From contig NZ_JAUSZH010000001.1 in NCBI RefSeq assembly GCF_030817355.1, positions 2,536,501-2,600,500 of the forward strand: a stretch of 64,000 bases of DNA. The letters run 5' to 3'. Origin of the DNA: Streptomyces sp. V1I1. GTDB lineage: Bacteria; Actinomycetota; Actinomycetes; Streptomycetales; Streptomycetaceae. The notes under the pieces were generated by a model that did not search any database, was not told the DNA's origin, and worked only from the letters and a program-made list of their open reading frames with translations. Below, in pieces: positions 51,843-59,738 of the stretch. Position numbers and translations under genes: made by a program. The first letter of the stretch is position 1, and each line of letters starts with the position of its first letter.

Positions 51843-52826
51843 ATGCGCATTCTTGTGACTGGTGGAGCGGGGTTCATCGGCTCGGAGTTCGTGCGTCAAT
51901 TGATGACGGGCTCGCTCCAGATCGACGCTCCGCAGGTGACCGTGCTGGACAAGCTCACCTACTCCGGGGTGCAGGCCAATCTCGCCCCGGTCGCCGATCT
52001 GCCGGGCTACCGCTTCGTCCACGGCGACATCTGCGACCCCGCCGTGGTGGACGAGGTGATGGCGGGTCAAGACGCCGTGGTGCACTTTGCTGCCGAGTCC
52101 CATGTGGACCGCTCCATCGCGGGGGCAATGCCGTTCGTCATCACCAATGTGCTCGGCACCCAGGTGCTACTGGATGCTGCGCGTCGGCATCGGGTGGGGC
52201 GCTTCCTCCATGTGTCGACCGATGAGGTGTACGGGTCGATCAGCGAGGGCTCATGGGCCGTCGGCCAGCCGCTCGCGCCCAACTCCCCCTACGCCGCGTC
52301 CAAGGCGGCCTCCGATCTCATGGTGCTGGCGCACCACCGCACCCACGGCATGGACGTCGTGGTCACCCGCTGTTCCAACAACTACGGGCCGTACCAGTTC
52401 CCTGAGAAGGTCATCCCCCTGTTCACGACCCGGCTGCTGGCCGGGGAGCCGGTACCTCTCTACGGTGACGGCTCCAACGTCCGCGACTGGCTGCATGTCA
52501 GCGACCACTGTCGCGGCCTGGCCCTGGCGCTGACCCGGGGCCGCGCTGGACAGGTCTATCACCTGGGCGGCGGGCAGGAGTTGAGCAATCTGGAGCTCAC
52601 CGCCGAGCTGTTGCGGGCTACCGGAGCGAGCCGGGAGTTGGTCGAACAGGTGGCCGACCGTAAAGGCCACGATCTGCGCTACTCGCTGGACATCAGCGGC
52701 AGCCGGCAGGAGCTGGGCTACGAGCCACAGATCCCCTTCGCCCAGGGGTTGGCCGAGACGGTCGCCTGGTACCGCGACAACCATGCCTGGTGGGAGCCAC
52801 TCCTGGTATCGGCGGCTGTCGCATGA
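51843..52826 (+). CDS. rmlB: dTDP-glucose 4,6-dehydratase
   Basis: The 327-aa enzyme makes dTDP-4-keto-6-deoxyglucose, the common precursor of deoxysugars. It is an extended SDR: NAD loop VTGGAGFIGSEFV (about residues 5-17), the STDEVYG segment near 119, and catalytic YAASKAASD near 145. RCSNNYGPYQFPEK, typical of RmlB, follows. It is the only plus-strand gene of the cluster and is convergent with the 2,3-dehydratase gene. ATG 51843 (MRILVTGG) fits the family start. Confidence 0.95.
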   Translation: MRILVTGGAGFIGSEFVRQLMTGSLQIDAPQVTVLDKLTYSGVQANLAPVADLPGYRFVHGDICDPAVVDEVMAGQDAVVHFAAESHVDRSIAGAMPFVITNVLGTQVLLDAARRHRVGRFLHVSTDEVYGSISEGSWAVGQPLAPNSPYAASKAASDLMVLAHHRTHGMDVVVTRCSNNYGPYQFPEKVIPLFTTRLLAGEPVPLYGDGSNVRDWLHVSDHCRGLALALTRGRAGQVYHLGGGQELSNLELTAELLRATGASRELVEQVADRKGHDLRYSLDISGSRQELGYEPQIPFAQGLAETVAWYRDNHAWWEPLLVSAAVA

Positions 52827-53015
52827 ATGGCTGCTGACCGGCACCCGCACACGCGCGGCCGGGTGCGCCTGGCCGTCGCCGTAGCCGGAGTTCATGTCGC
52901 CTCGGTGCAGGGCGACCACGGTCGCGCGCTGCCGGCCGTTGGGCCGGCAGCCGTCGGCGTCCAGGACGATCCAGGACGATGCGTCCGACTCGCGGGAACT
53001 GAGCCGGCGGGACAT
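52827..53015 (-). pseudogene. Decapitated frame with strong ribosome-binding site
   Basis: ATG 53015 follows GGGAGGAGCC, an excellent Shine-Dalgarno, and opens a frame (MSRRLSSRESDASSWIVLDA) just downstream of the 2,3-dehydratase gene, as part of its transcript. The frame then runs into the 3' end of rmlB as antisense, where it cannot be real coding sequence. The likely reading is the start of a gene whose body was replaced when rmlB was brought in. No family is recognised. Confidence 0.35.
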
Positions 53016-53035
53016 GGCTCCTCCCTGCGAGGGTC

Positions 53036-54433
53036 TCAGAGTTTCACGGCGCCGGAGTTGACGCAGGAGAGCAGGGTGCGGGCCTGGACGTTCACGTAGT
53101 GTCCATGCGCGGTGAGCGAGTTGAGCTGGCCGACGGTCACCCACTGGTAGCCGGACTGCGGATCGAGCGGGGCCGTGGCCTCGTCGGCCTCCACGAACAG
53201 ATAGCGGATCTCCGCGTTCAGGAACCTGCCACCCTCCTCCGAATGGACCGCTTCGTAGCGGATGCGCCCGTCGCCCGGGGCGGCCGACACCATGTCGAGG
53301 AACGGGGGCCGGTGCTCGGCCGGCTGATGCTCCCAGTTCTCCGGTGTGCACTGGACCGTCGGTGCCAGCTCGACCGTGTCGAGGTAGCCGCCCTCCACCT
53401 TGGCGTGGACCAGCAGATGCGGTACGCCGCCAATGCGGCGGAACAGGAACGCCGCGATGCCCGTCCCGCAGGGCTCGAGCAGGGGCTGTGCCCAGCCGGT
53501 GACCTCGCGGCTGCCCGCCTCGACCGCGACTCCGGTCACCCGGAAGTAGCGGCCGTCCGGGCGCCCGAGACCCTCCGCGTCGCGCTCCCAGCCGCCCACG
53601 TCGGCCAGCGGGATGCGGCGCACCTCCACGTCGTGGCGTGCGCGCTCCGCGGTGAACCAGGAAAGCAGTTCCGTGTCGGAACACAGCGCGCCCGCTTCGG
53701 GCAGGGACATGGGGAAGCAGGAAATGACCGTACGCGCGTCCATGTTGACGACATTGTCGAGCCGTAGCAGCTCCCCGATCTGGCCGAGGGTCAGCCAGCA
53801 GAAGTCGTCGTCGACCGGCACATCGGCGTCCGTCTCCACCAGCATGTTCCGGTTGGACTTGCGGTAGAACCAGGAGCCGTGCTCCGACTGGAGCGAGTCG
53901 CTGAGCACCCGGCCGCGGCCGGGCCGCACGAAGTGGTCGAGGTACTTCACCTTCGAACCCTGGTGTACCCGCTGGTAGTTGCTGCGGGTAGCCTGCACCG
54001 TGGGCGAGAGTTGGAGGAGGTTGCGGTTGCCCGGCTCCATCTTCGCCTGCATCAGGAAGTGCAGGACCCCGTCGAACTCCTTGGCGAGTATGCCGAGTAT
54101 CCCCACCTCGGGCTGGCGGATGATGGGTTGGCACCAGTCAGGTATCGGACCGTCGTCGACGGCGACCGACAGTCCCACCACGGAGAAGAACTTGCCGCTG
54201 CGGTGACCGAGGTCTCCGGTGCCGGGTGCGAAGGACCAGCCGTCCAGCTCGTCGAGTGGCACCCGCTCCACCTTGAAGTGATGGGCGCGGGCCCGCCCGG
54301 CGAGCCAGTCGGCGACGTCCTCGGTGCGCATCTGGTGGCCGCTTGCGGTCACCGCCGCCGACCGGGAGAGCCTGGCCGGCAGGGAGTGTTCGACGCGCGG
54401 GCGCAACAGCCTGGGGACGGTCTGCGTACTCAC
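53036..54433 (-). CDS. NDP-hexose 2,3-dehydratase
   Basis: The 465-aa protein eliminates water from C2-C3 of dTDP-4-keto-6-deoxyglucose, the committed step to 2-deoxysugars. It consists of two tandem repeats (about 35-245 and 250-465), each with a WxxQPIIxxxxVGILGIL-like or WAQPLLEPCGTGIAAFLF segment, FLMQAKMEPGN / LLVHAKVEGGY, and LSPTVQAT / LAPTVQCT. This is the family's duplicated architecture. GTG 54433 overlaps the ketoreductase stop (GTGA), so the sugar genes are coupled. Confidence 0.93.
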   Translation of the reverse strand: MSTQTVPRLLRPRVEHSLPARLSRSAAVTASGHQMRTEDVADWLAGRARAHHFKVERVPLDELDGWSFAPGTGDLGHRSGKFFSVVGLSVAVDDGPIPDWCQPIIRQPEVGILGILAKEFDGVLHFLMQAKMEPGNRNLLQLSPTVQATRSNYQRVHQGSKVKYLDHFVRPGRGRVLSDSLQSEHGSWFYRKSNRNMLVETDADVPVDDDFCWLTLGQIGELLRLDNVVNMDARTVISCFPMSLPEAGALCSDTELLSWFTAERARHDVEVRRIPLADVGGWERDAEGLGRPDGRYFRVTGVAVEAGSREVTGWAQPLLEPCGTGIAAFLFRRIGGVPHLLVHAKVEGGYLDTVELAPTVQCTPENWEHQPAEHRPPFLDMVSAAPGDGRIRYEAVHSEEGGRFLNAEIRYLFVEADEATAPLDPQSGYQWVTVGQLNSLTAHGHYVNVQARTLLSCVNSGAVKL

Positions 54434-55425
54434 GACTGTGCCCGTTCGGTCTCGTCGGCGAGGAAGTCGACGGTGCTGCGCAGCGCCTCGGTGAGCGGGG
54501 TGCCGGGGCTCCATCCGGTGGCGCCGCGGAACGCCGAGGCGTCGATGGTCATGCTGGAGAAATCACCGGCCTCCGCGTGCGAGGGCGGCTCGACGGAAAC
54601 CACCGGCACCGGCGACTTGCCCGTGCGCTCCGCGACCAGGGCGGCGACCTCCTCGAACACACCGCCCAGCGGCCGGCCCACGCCGGTACCGAGCAGCCAG
54701 TGCCGCCCGGCGAGCGCCTCGGCGTGGTCGGCGGCCGCGACGATGCCGCGGGCCACGTCCTCCACGTACAGCAGGTCGCGCCGAACCGTGCCGTCGTGCC
54801 ACATCGTGATCGGCTCGCCGGCCAGCGCCCTGCGCGCCATCGCGGAGACGACGCCCCTGTCACGCGCGACGGAGTCCGGGCCGTAACCGAACAGGGTGGG
54901 CAGCCTGAGCGACGTACCGAGCAGCACGCCCCGGTCGTTGGCGGCGAGCAACAGCCGTTCCGCAGCCAGCTTCTGACGGTCGTACTCACCCGCTGGCCGG
55001 TCGGATTCGGTGCCGTCGAGTACGTCCTTGTCGCACGGACCGGCCTGCCCGACGGTCCCGGTGAACAGCACCTTCGTACGCGGCCCGTCCTTCTTGTCGG
55101 CGAGGACGTCGACGAGGTCGCGGATCAGGCCCACGTTGACGCGCTCGGCCGCCGTGTCACCGTCCTCGATACGCCAGGTCGACGTGGCGGCGCTGTAGAG
55201 GACCGTGTGCATGATGATGTCGGCGCCGTCCACGGCGGCGGCCATCTCTCCGGGCTCAGTGAGGTCGGCGGTGCGCACCTCGACCTCGGCGCGAGCGCCG
55301 GCCGGTACGGCGGCGGGCCTCCGCGAGACGGCCCTGATCCGCACCGGCCGCCGGGCCAGTTCACGCAGCACGGCGGAGCCGAGAAAGCCGGTGGCTCCGA
55401 GCAGGGTGATGAGCGGGGGCTTCAC
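54430..55425 (-). CDS. NDP-hexose 4-ketoreductase
   Basis: The 331-aa extended SDR reduces the C4 keto group late in deoxysugar synthesis. It has the NADPH loop LLGATGFLGSAVL (about 9-21), the active-site YDRQKLAAERLL (Tyr-x-x-x-Lys, near residue 155) and LPTLFGYGPDS, like DnmV/EryBIV-type reductases. GTG 55425 overlaps the epimerase stop. Its stereochemical outcome cannot be read from sequence. Confidence 0.88.
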   Translation of the reverse strand: MKPPLITLLGATGFLGSAVLRELARRPVRIRAVSRRPAAVPAGARAEVEVRTADLTEPGEMAAAVDGADIIMHTVLYSAATSTWRIEDGDTAAERVNVGLIRDLVDVLADKKDGPRTKVLFTGTVGQAGPCDKDVLDGTESDRPAGEYDRQKLAAERLLLAANDRGVLLGTSLRLPTLFGYGPDSVARDRGVVSAMARRALAGEPITMWHDGTVRRDLLYVEDVARGIVAAADHAEALAGRHWLLGTGVGRPLGGVFEEVAALVAERTGKSPVPVVSVEPPSHAEAGDFSSMTIDASAFRGATGWSPGTPLTEALRSTVDFLADETERAQS

Positions 55426-56024
55426 GGCCACAGCTCTGCCTCCACCTTCTTGCATGCCTCGTACTCCGGGAGCATGCCCAGTTCCCTGGCCTCGGCCAGG
55501 GTGGGGGCCGCGGCGTCCCGCTCGGACTGGGCGAATTCGTAGCCCTCTGGGAGGGTCAGGCCCAGTTCCGGGTCGAACGGCGAGATCGAGTACTCGTTCT
55601 CGGGGATGTAGCCGCCCGCCATCACGTACACGACCATCGAGTCGTCCTTCAGGGACAGGAAGGCGTGTCCGACTCCGTCCGGGACGTACAGGGCCTTGCA
55701 GCTGTCGCCGCCCAGTTCGGTCGTCCGCCAGTGGCCGAAGGTCGGCGAACCCAGCCTCAGGTCGATCAGATAGTCCTGCACCCGGCCGTACGGGCAGTAG
55801 ACATACTTGGCCCGGCCGGGGGGCGTCTTCGTGAAGTGGATGCCGCGGAGCACTCCGCGCGCGGATATGTTGTGGCTGATGTCTCGCACCGGGAAGATCG
55901 TCCTGCCCACGCCCTCGGTAAAGGGGGCGTCCTGGTACGGCGACGAGAAGAGCCCGCGGTGGTCCTTGTAGACCGGGGGCGTGAACTCGAAGACGCCCTC
56001 GATGTCAAGCTGCTGCACCTGCAT
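55422..56024 (-). CDS. dTDP-4-keto-6-deoxyhexose 3,5-epimerase
   Basis: The 200-aa cupin inverts C5 (and perhaps C3) to give an L-sugar. RmlC signatures are present: the IEGVFEFTPPVYKDHRGLF start, ISARGVLRGIHF, CPYGRVQDYLIDLRLGSPTFG, VPDGVGHAFLSLKDDS and GGYIPENEYSISPFDPELGL (cut to the family pattern). Catalytic His and Tyr are in place. ATG 56024 has GGAGTG eight bases before it. It is coupled to the reductase gene. Confidence 0.93.
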   Translation of the reverse strand: MQVQQLDIEGVFEFTPPVYKDHRGLFSSPYQDAPFTEGVGRTIFPVRDISHNISARGVLRGIHFTKTPPGRAKYVYCPYGRVQDYLIDLRLGSPTFGHWRTTELGGDSCKALYVPDGVGHAFLSLKDDSMVVYVMAGGYIPENEYSISPFDPELGLTLPEGYEFAQSERDAAAPTLAEARELGMLPEYEACKKVEAELWP

Positions 56025-56050
56025 GGTGCTCACTCCTTTCACTGATGTGG

Positions 56051-57172
56051 TCACAGGGCGGCCAGAACGTCGCGCAGGGCGGCGATGGTCTTCTCCTGCA
56101 CGGCCTCGGGCAGCGAGGGGTACATCGGCAGCGAGAAGATCTCGCCGGCCAGTTTCTCGGTGACCGGCAGCGACCCCGGGCGCCAGCCCAGGTGCTCGAA
56201 GCCGGACATGGTGTGCACCGGCCACGGATAGCTGATGTTGAGGGAGATGTCGTACGCCTTGAGCGCCTCGAGGATCTCGTCGCGCCGCGGGTGGCGGACG
56301 ACGTACACGTAGTAGACGTGGCTGTTGCCCTCGTTGGTGGCGGGCAGTTGCAGTCCGCCGGGGCCGGTCAGGTCGCCGAGGCCTTCCTCGTAGCGGCGGG
56401 CCACCGCGCCCCGGCCATCGATGTACGTGTCGAGGCGGCCGAGCTTGCCGCGCAGGATCTCGGCCTGCACCTCGTCCAGGCGGGAGTTGTGGCCCGGCGT
56501 CCTCACGACGTAGTAGACCTTGTCCATGCCGTAGTAGCGCAACTGCCGCAGGTTTCGGTCGATCTCCTCGTCGGAGGTGATCACCGCGCCGCCGTCGCCG
56601 TAGGCGCCGAGCACCTTGGTCGGGTAGAAGGAGAATGCCGCCGCGTCACCCATCGTGCCGGCGAGCCTGCCGCCGTGGCGGGCCCCGTGGGCCTGCGCGC
56701 AGTCCTCCAGGATCTTCAGGCCGTGCTTGTCCGCGATTCGCTTCAGCGGCGCCATGTCGGCGCACTGGCCGTACAGATGGACCGGCAGCAGCACCTTGGT
56801 GCGCGGCGTGATGGCAGCCTCGACCTGGTCGGTGTCGATGAGGAAGTCCTCTTCGCGAACGTCCACGAACACCGGTGTCGCACCGGTGCCGACGATGGCG
56901 ATGACCGTCGGCGCCGCCGTGTTGGACACGGTGATGACCTCATCGCCCGGCCCGACACCGAGGGCCTCGAGTGCCAGCTTGAGGGCGTTGGTTCCGTTGT
57001 CGACGCCCGTGCAGAAACCTGCGCCGTGGTAGCTGGCGAACTCCTCCTCGAAACCCCTGACGCTCTCGCTGAGCACAAGGCGGCCGGAGGCGAAGACCTT
57101 CTCGACCGCAGCGAGAATGTCGTCCTTCTCCTTCTCGTACTCAGGCAGATAGTCCCAGACATGAATGGTCAC
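56051..57172 (-). CDS. NDP-hexose 3-aminotransferase (DegT/DnrJ/EryC1 family)
   Basis: The 373-aa PLP enzyme installs the amino group at C3 of a keto-deoxysugar. The PLP lysine is in [16 protein letters not shown] (about residues 180-195), with EDCAQAHGA and [17 protein letters not shown], as in the 3-aminotransferases TylB, DesV and DnrJ. GTG 57172 ([15 protein letters not shown]). It lies between the epimerase and RmlA genes, completing a 3-amino-2,3,6-trideoxyhexose pathway. Confidence 0.92.
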   Translation of the reverse strand: MTIHVWDYLPEYEKEKDDILAAVEKVFASGRLVLSESVRGFEEEFASYHGAGFCTGVDNGTNALKLALEALGVGPGDEVITVSNTAAPTVIAIVGTGATPVFVDVREEDFLIDTDQVEAAITPRTKVLLPVHLYGQCADMAPLKRIADKHGLKILEDCAQAHGARHGGRLAGTMGDAAAFSFYPTKVLGAYGDGGAVITSDEEIDRNLRQLRYYGMDKVYYVVRTPGHNSRLDEVQAEILRGKLGRLDTYIDGRGAVARRYEEGLGDLTGPGGLQLPATNEGNSHVYYVYVVRHPRRDEILEALKAYDISLNISYPWPVHTMSGFEHLGWRPGSLPVTEKLAGEIFSLPMYPSLPEAVQEKTIAALRDVLAAL

Positions 57173-57293
57173 GGGTTCTCCTCGTGTTCATAGGATGTGC
57201 GTGCGGGGGCCCGGACAGTGGTGAGGGGGGCGTCGGCCTCCGCTGAAGCCGGCATGATTTCCCAGGCACCCACCATGCCCAATGGATGGATTC

Positions 57294-58217
57294 TCAGAGG
57301 CGGTTTCCTGCTGCGGCCCGAGTTCGCCTTCCGGCCACGTCATGGGGACCGTCCGGCCGGTCCAACAGGTCCAACAGGTAGGCGCCGTAGCCGCTTTTCA
57401 GCAAGGGCCCGGCCAGGGTACGCAATTGGGCGTCATCGATTAAGTCCATTCGCCATGCGACCTCTTCGACGCAGCCTATCTTGAAACCCTGGCGCTGCTC
57501 CACCACCCGGACATATTCCGAGGCCTGCACAAGGGCCTCGAATGTCCCGGTGTCCAGCCAGGCGGCCCCTCGGTCGAGGACGGTCACCTGAAGAGCGCCC
57601 AGCCGCAGGTAGGTCTCGTTGACGGCGGTTATCTCCAACTCCCCTCGTGTGCTGGGGCGTAGCGCCTTGGCAATGTCCACGACCTCGTGGTCGTAGAAGT
57701 AGAGGCCGGGTACGGCGTAGCGGGACTTCGGCTGTTGCGGCTTCTCCTCGATGGAGATCACCTTGCCGTACTCGTCGAATTCCACCACGCCCAGCTGGGA
57801 GGGGTCGGCGACCGGATAGGCAAAAATGCGGGCGCCGCTCAGCCCCTTGTTCTCGGCGAGCCTGGTGCCCAGTCCGTTGCCGTGGAAGATGTTGTCACCC
57901 AGGATCAATGCCACCGGCTGGTCCCCGATGAATGGGGCGGCCAGCAAGAGTGCTTGGGCAATCCCTTCCGGACGTTCCTGCACCGCGTATTCGAGATGCA
58001 TGCCCCATTGACTCCCGTCGCCCAGAAGCCGTTGAAACTGCTCCTGATCCTGACGAGTGGTCACGATCAACACCTCGGTGATCCCGGCCATCATCAGGGT
58101 CGACAACGGGTAATAGACCATCGGTTTGTCATAGATGGGCATGAGCTGCTTCGACACCGTGAGGGTGAGCGGCCACAGCCGCGAGCCGGTCCCGCCCGCG
58201 AGAAGAATTCCGCGCAT
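57294..58217 (-). CDS. rmlA: Glucose-1-phosphate thymidylyltransferase
   Basis: The 307-aa enzyme makes dTDP-glucose from dTTP and glucose-1-phosphate, the entry point of all deoxysugar routes. Signature [43 protein letters not shown] and the sugar-nucleotide site DTGTFEAL are present; C-terminus with [11 protein letters not shown] 58217 is at the consensus start. A relic of a LuxR gene ends right before it. Confidence 0.95.
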   Translation of the reverse strand: MRGILLAGGTGSRLWPLTLTVSKQLMPIYDKPMVYYPLSTLMMAGITEVLIVTTRQDQEQFQRLLGDGSQWGMHLEYAVQERPEGIAQALLLAAPFIGDQPVALILGDNIFHGNGLGTRLAENKGLSGARIFAYPVADPSQLGVVEFDEYGKVISIEEKPQQPKSRYAVPGLYFYDHEVVDIAKALRPSTRGELEITAVNETYLRLGALQVTVLDRGAAWLDTGTFEALVQASEYVRVVEQRQGFKIGCVEEVAWRMDLIDDAQLRTLAGPLLKSGYGAYLLDLLDRPDGPHDVAGRRTRAAAGNRL

Positions 58218-58221
58218 GGCG

Positions 58222-58365
58222 CTATAGCCCCGTCCCGCCAGAACCCGGCTGTTTTCGATGCTCTTCCTGCGCCGAGGCACGCCGCGGCTCGGCGCTCGAG
58301 GTGATACCCAACTTCCTGTATGTCCGGTTCACATGCCACTCCACGGTCCTGATCGTGACGACGAT
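58222..58365 (-). pseudogene. Relic of a LuxR-type regulator C-terminus
   Basis: On the minus strand the frame ending at TAG 58222 reads [19 protein letters not shown], the recognition helix and tail of a LuxR/LAL-type HTH. Upstream of it the frame is broken by stops and frameshifts (TAG before LLIVV). No start is present. This is a decayed cluster regulator between rmlA and the glycosyltransferase. Confidence 0.7.
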
Positions 58366-58445
58366 GAGCAACTACGGTTCTTCAACGCCCCGAACGGGCG
58401 ATCGCGACGCTGGTCAACAGCGGATCGGCCGGCGTCACCGCCGGC

Positions 58446-59705
58446 TCACCACCCGGGGTCCTGGTGCTCGAGCGTCAGCTTCTCCAGCAGCGGGACCACG
58501 TCACTCGGAGCCGGATCGGCCAGCATCTCCCGGCGAAGCCGTTCGGCGCCGTCCGAGAAGTGCGACTCCTCAAGCAGCCGCCGCAGGCCCTCCCGCAGAG
58601 TGGCCGAAGTCAACTCGGCGGAGGGGATGACAAGACCGGCACCGACCTCGGCGGTCCGCCTGGCCCGGTAGAAGTCGTCCCAGACCGACGGGAAGATGAG
58701 CTGCGGCACCCCGGAGGCGCACGCGGTCGACCACGTTCCCGCGCCGCCGTGGTGCGCGATCGCCGAGCAGGTCGGCAGCAGCGCGTGCAGGGGGACGAAG
58801 TCGACAGCCCGCACGTTGTCGGGCAACCGCGGGACCTGCTCGCGCTGGGCGGCGTTGAGGGTGGCGACGATCTCGACGTCGAGATCGGCGACGGCGTCGA
58901 ACATGTTCGACAGCGAAGCGGTCAGGTGCTCGGCGCCGCCCCGCGACGTGATGCCCATGGTGAGGCAGACGCGCGGGCGGGCCGGCGGCTCGCGCAGCCA
59001 GTCCGGTACGACGGCGGTGCCGTTGTACGGGATGTAGCGCATCGGCAGCGTGCGCTCGCCGAGCGGCAGTCGGACGCCGGAAGGCATCTGGTCGATCGTC
59101 CACTGCCCCCGGACCAGCCGCTCGTCGAAGACCAGCCCGTAGCGATCGAGCACACCACCGAGCCACTGAGCCAAAGGGTCGGTCCGCTGGGCCGCGGGTC
59201 GGTTCGCGAGCTCCCGCAGGAACCTCTGCCGCTGGTCGAGGAAGAGGTCCGCGCCCCACAGCAGCCGGGCGTGCGCCGCCCCGGTGACCTCCGCCGCGAT
59301 GGCGCCCGCGAGCGTGAACGGCTCCGAGATCACCAGGTCCGGACGCCAGGCGCGGGCGAACCGCACCAGCCCTTCGATCATCGAGTCGTTGTTGGCCCGG
59401 CGAAAGAACCTGTTGGTCACCTCTTCATGCAGTGGCTGGAGAAACTCCCAGTGGTCCATCTCGGGCCGGGCCGGATCGAGGTCGAGGGTGGCGTCCCACT
59501 CCGTCTCGGTGCCGGCGAGGGCATCGAGCACGGTGTGGTCGTCCCCCACCGGCACGGCGGTCAGCCCGGCCGCGTTGATGGTGCCGGTCAGTGCCGGCTG
59601 GCTGACGATCCGCACCTCGTGGCCGGCCGAGCGCAGGGCCCAGGCGAGCGGGACCTGGCCCAGGAAGTGGGCGTCCAGGGCGAATGACGTGAAGATGACG
59701 CGCAC
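58446..59705 (-). CDS. Macrolide-type glycosyltransferase (DesVII/EryCIII-like)
   Basis: The 419-aa GT-B enzyme attaches a TDP-deoxysugar to the polyketide aglycone. N-terminal RVIFTSFALDAHFLGQVPLAWALRSAGHE pattern (family start), and the nucleotide-sugar region HALLPTCSAIAHHGGAGTWST with SGVPQLIFPSVWDDF near residues 330-360. Such GTs usually need a P450-like helper (DesVIII/EryCII), which is not in this window. GTG 59705 is preferred; GTG 59717 is possible. It is followed by the PKS gene's end, 33 bases away. Confidence 0.9.
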   Translation of the reverse strand: MRVIFTSFALDAHFLGQVPLAWALRSAGHEVRIVSQPALTGTINAAGLTAVPVGDDHTVLDALAGTETEWDATLDLDPARPEMDHWEFLQPLHEEVTNRFFRRANNDSMIEGLVRFARAWRPDLVISEPFTLAGAIAAEVTGAAHARLLWGADLFLDQRQRFLRELANRPAAQRTDPLAQWLGGVLDRYGLVFDERLVRGQWTIDQMPSGVRLPLGERTLPMRYIPYNGTAVVPDWLREPPARPRVCLTMGITSRGGAEHLTASLSNMFDAVADLDVEIVATLNAAQREQVPRLPDNVRAVDFVPLHALLPTCSAIAHHGGAGTWSTACASGVPQLIFPSVWDDFYRARRTAEVGAGLVIPSAELTSATLREGLRRLLEESHFSDGAERLRREMLADPAPSDVVPLLEKLTLEHQDPGW

Positions 59706-59738
59706 GGCGGTCCTCACTCCTCTCTGTGCGGGGGTAGG

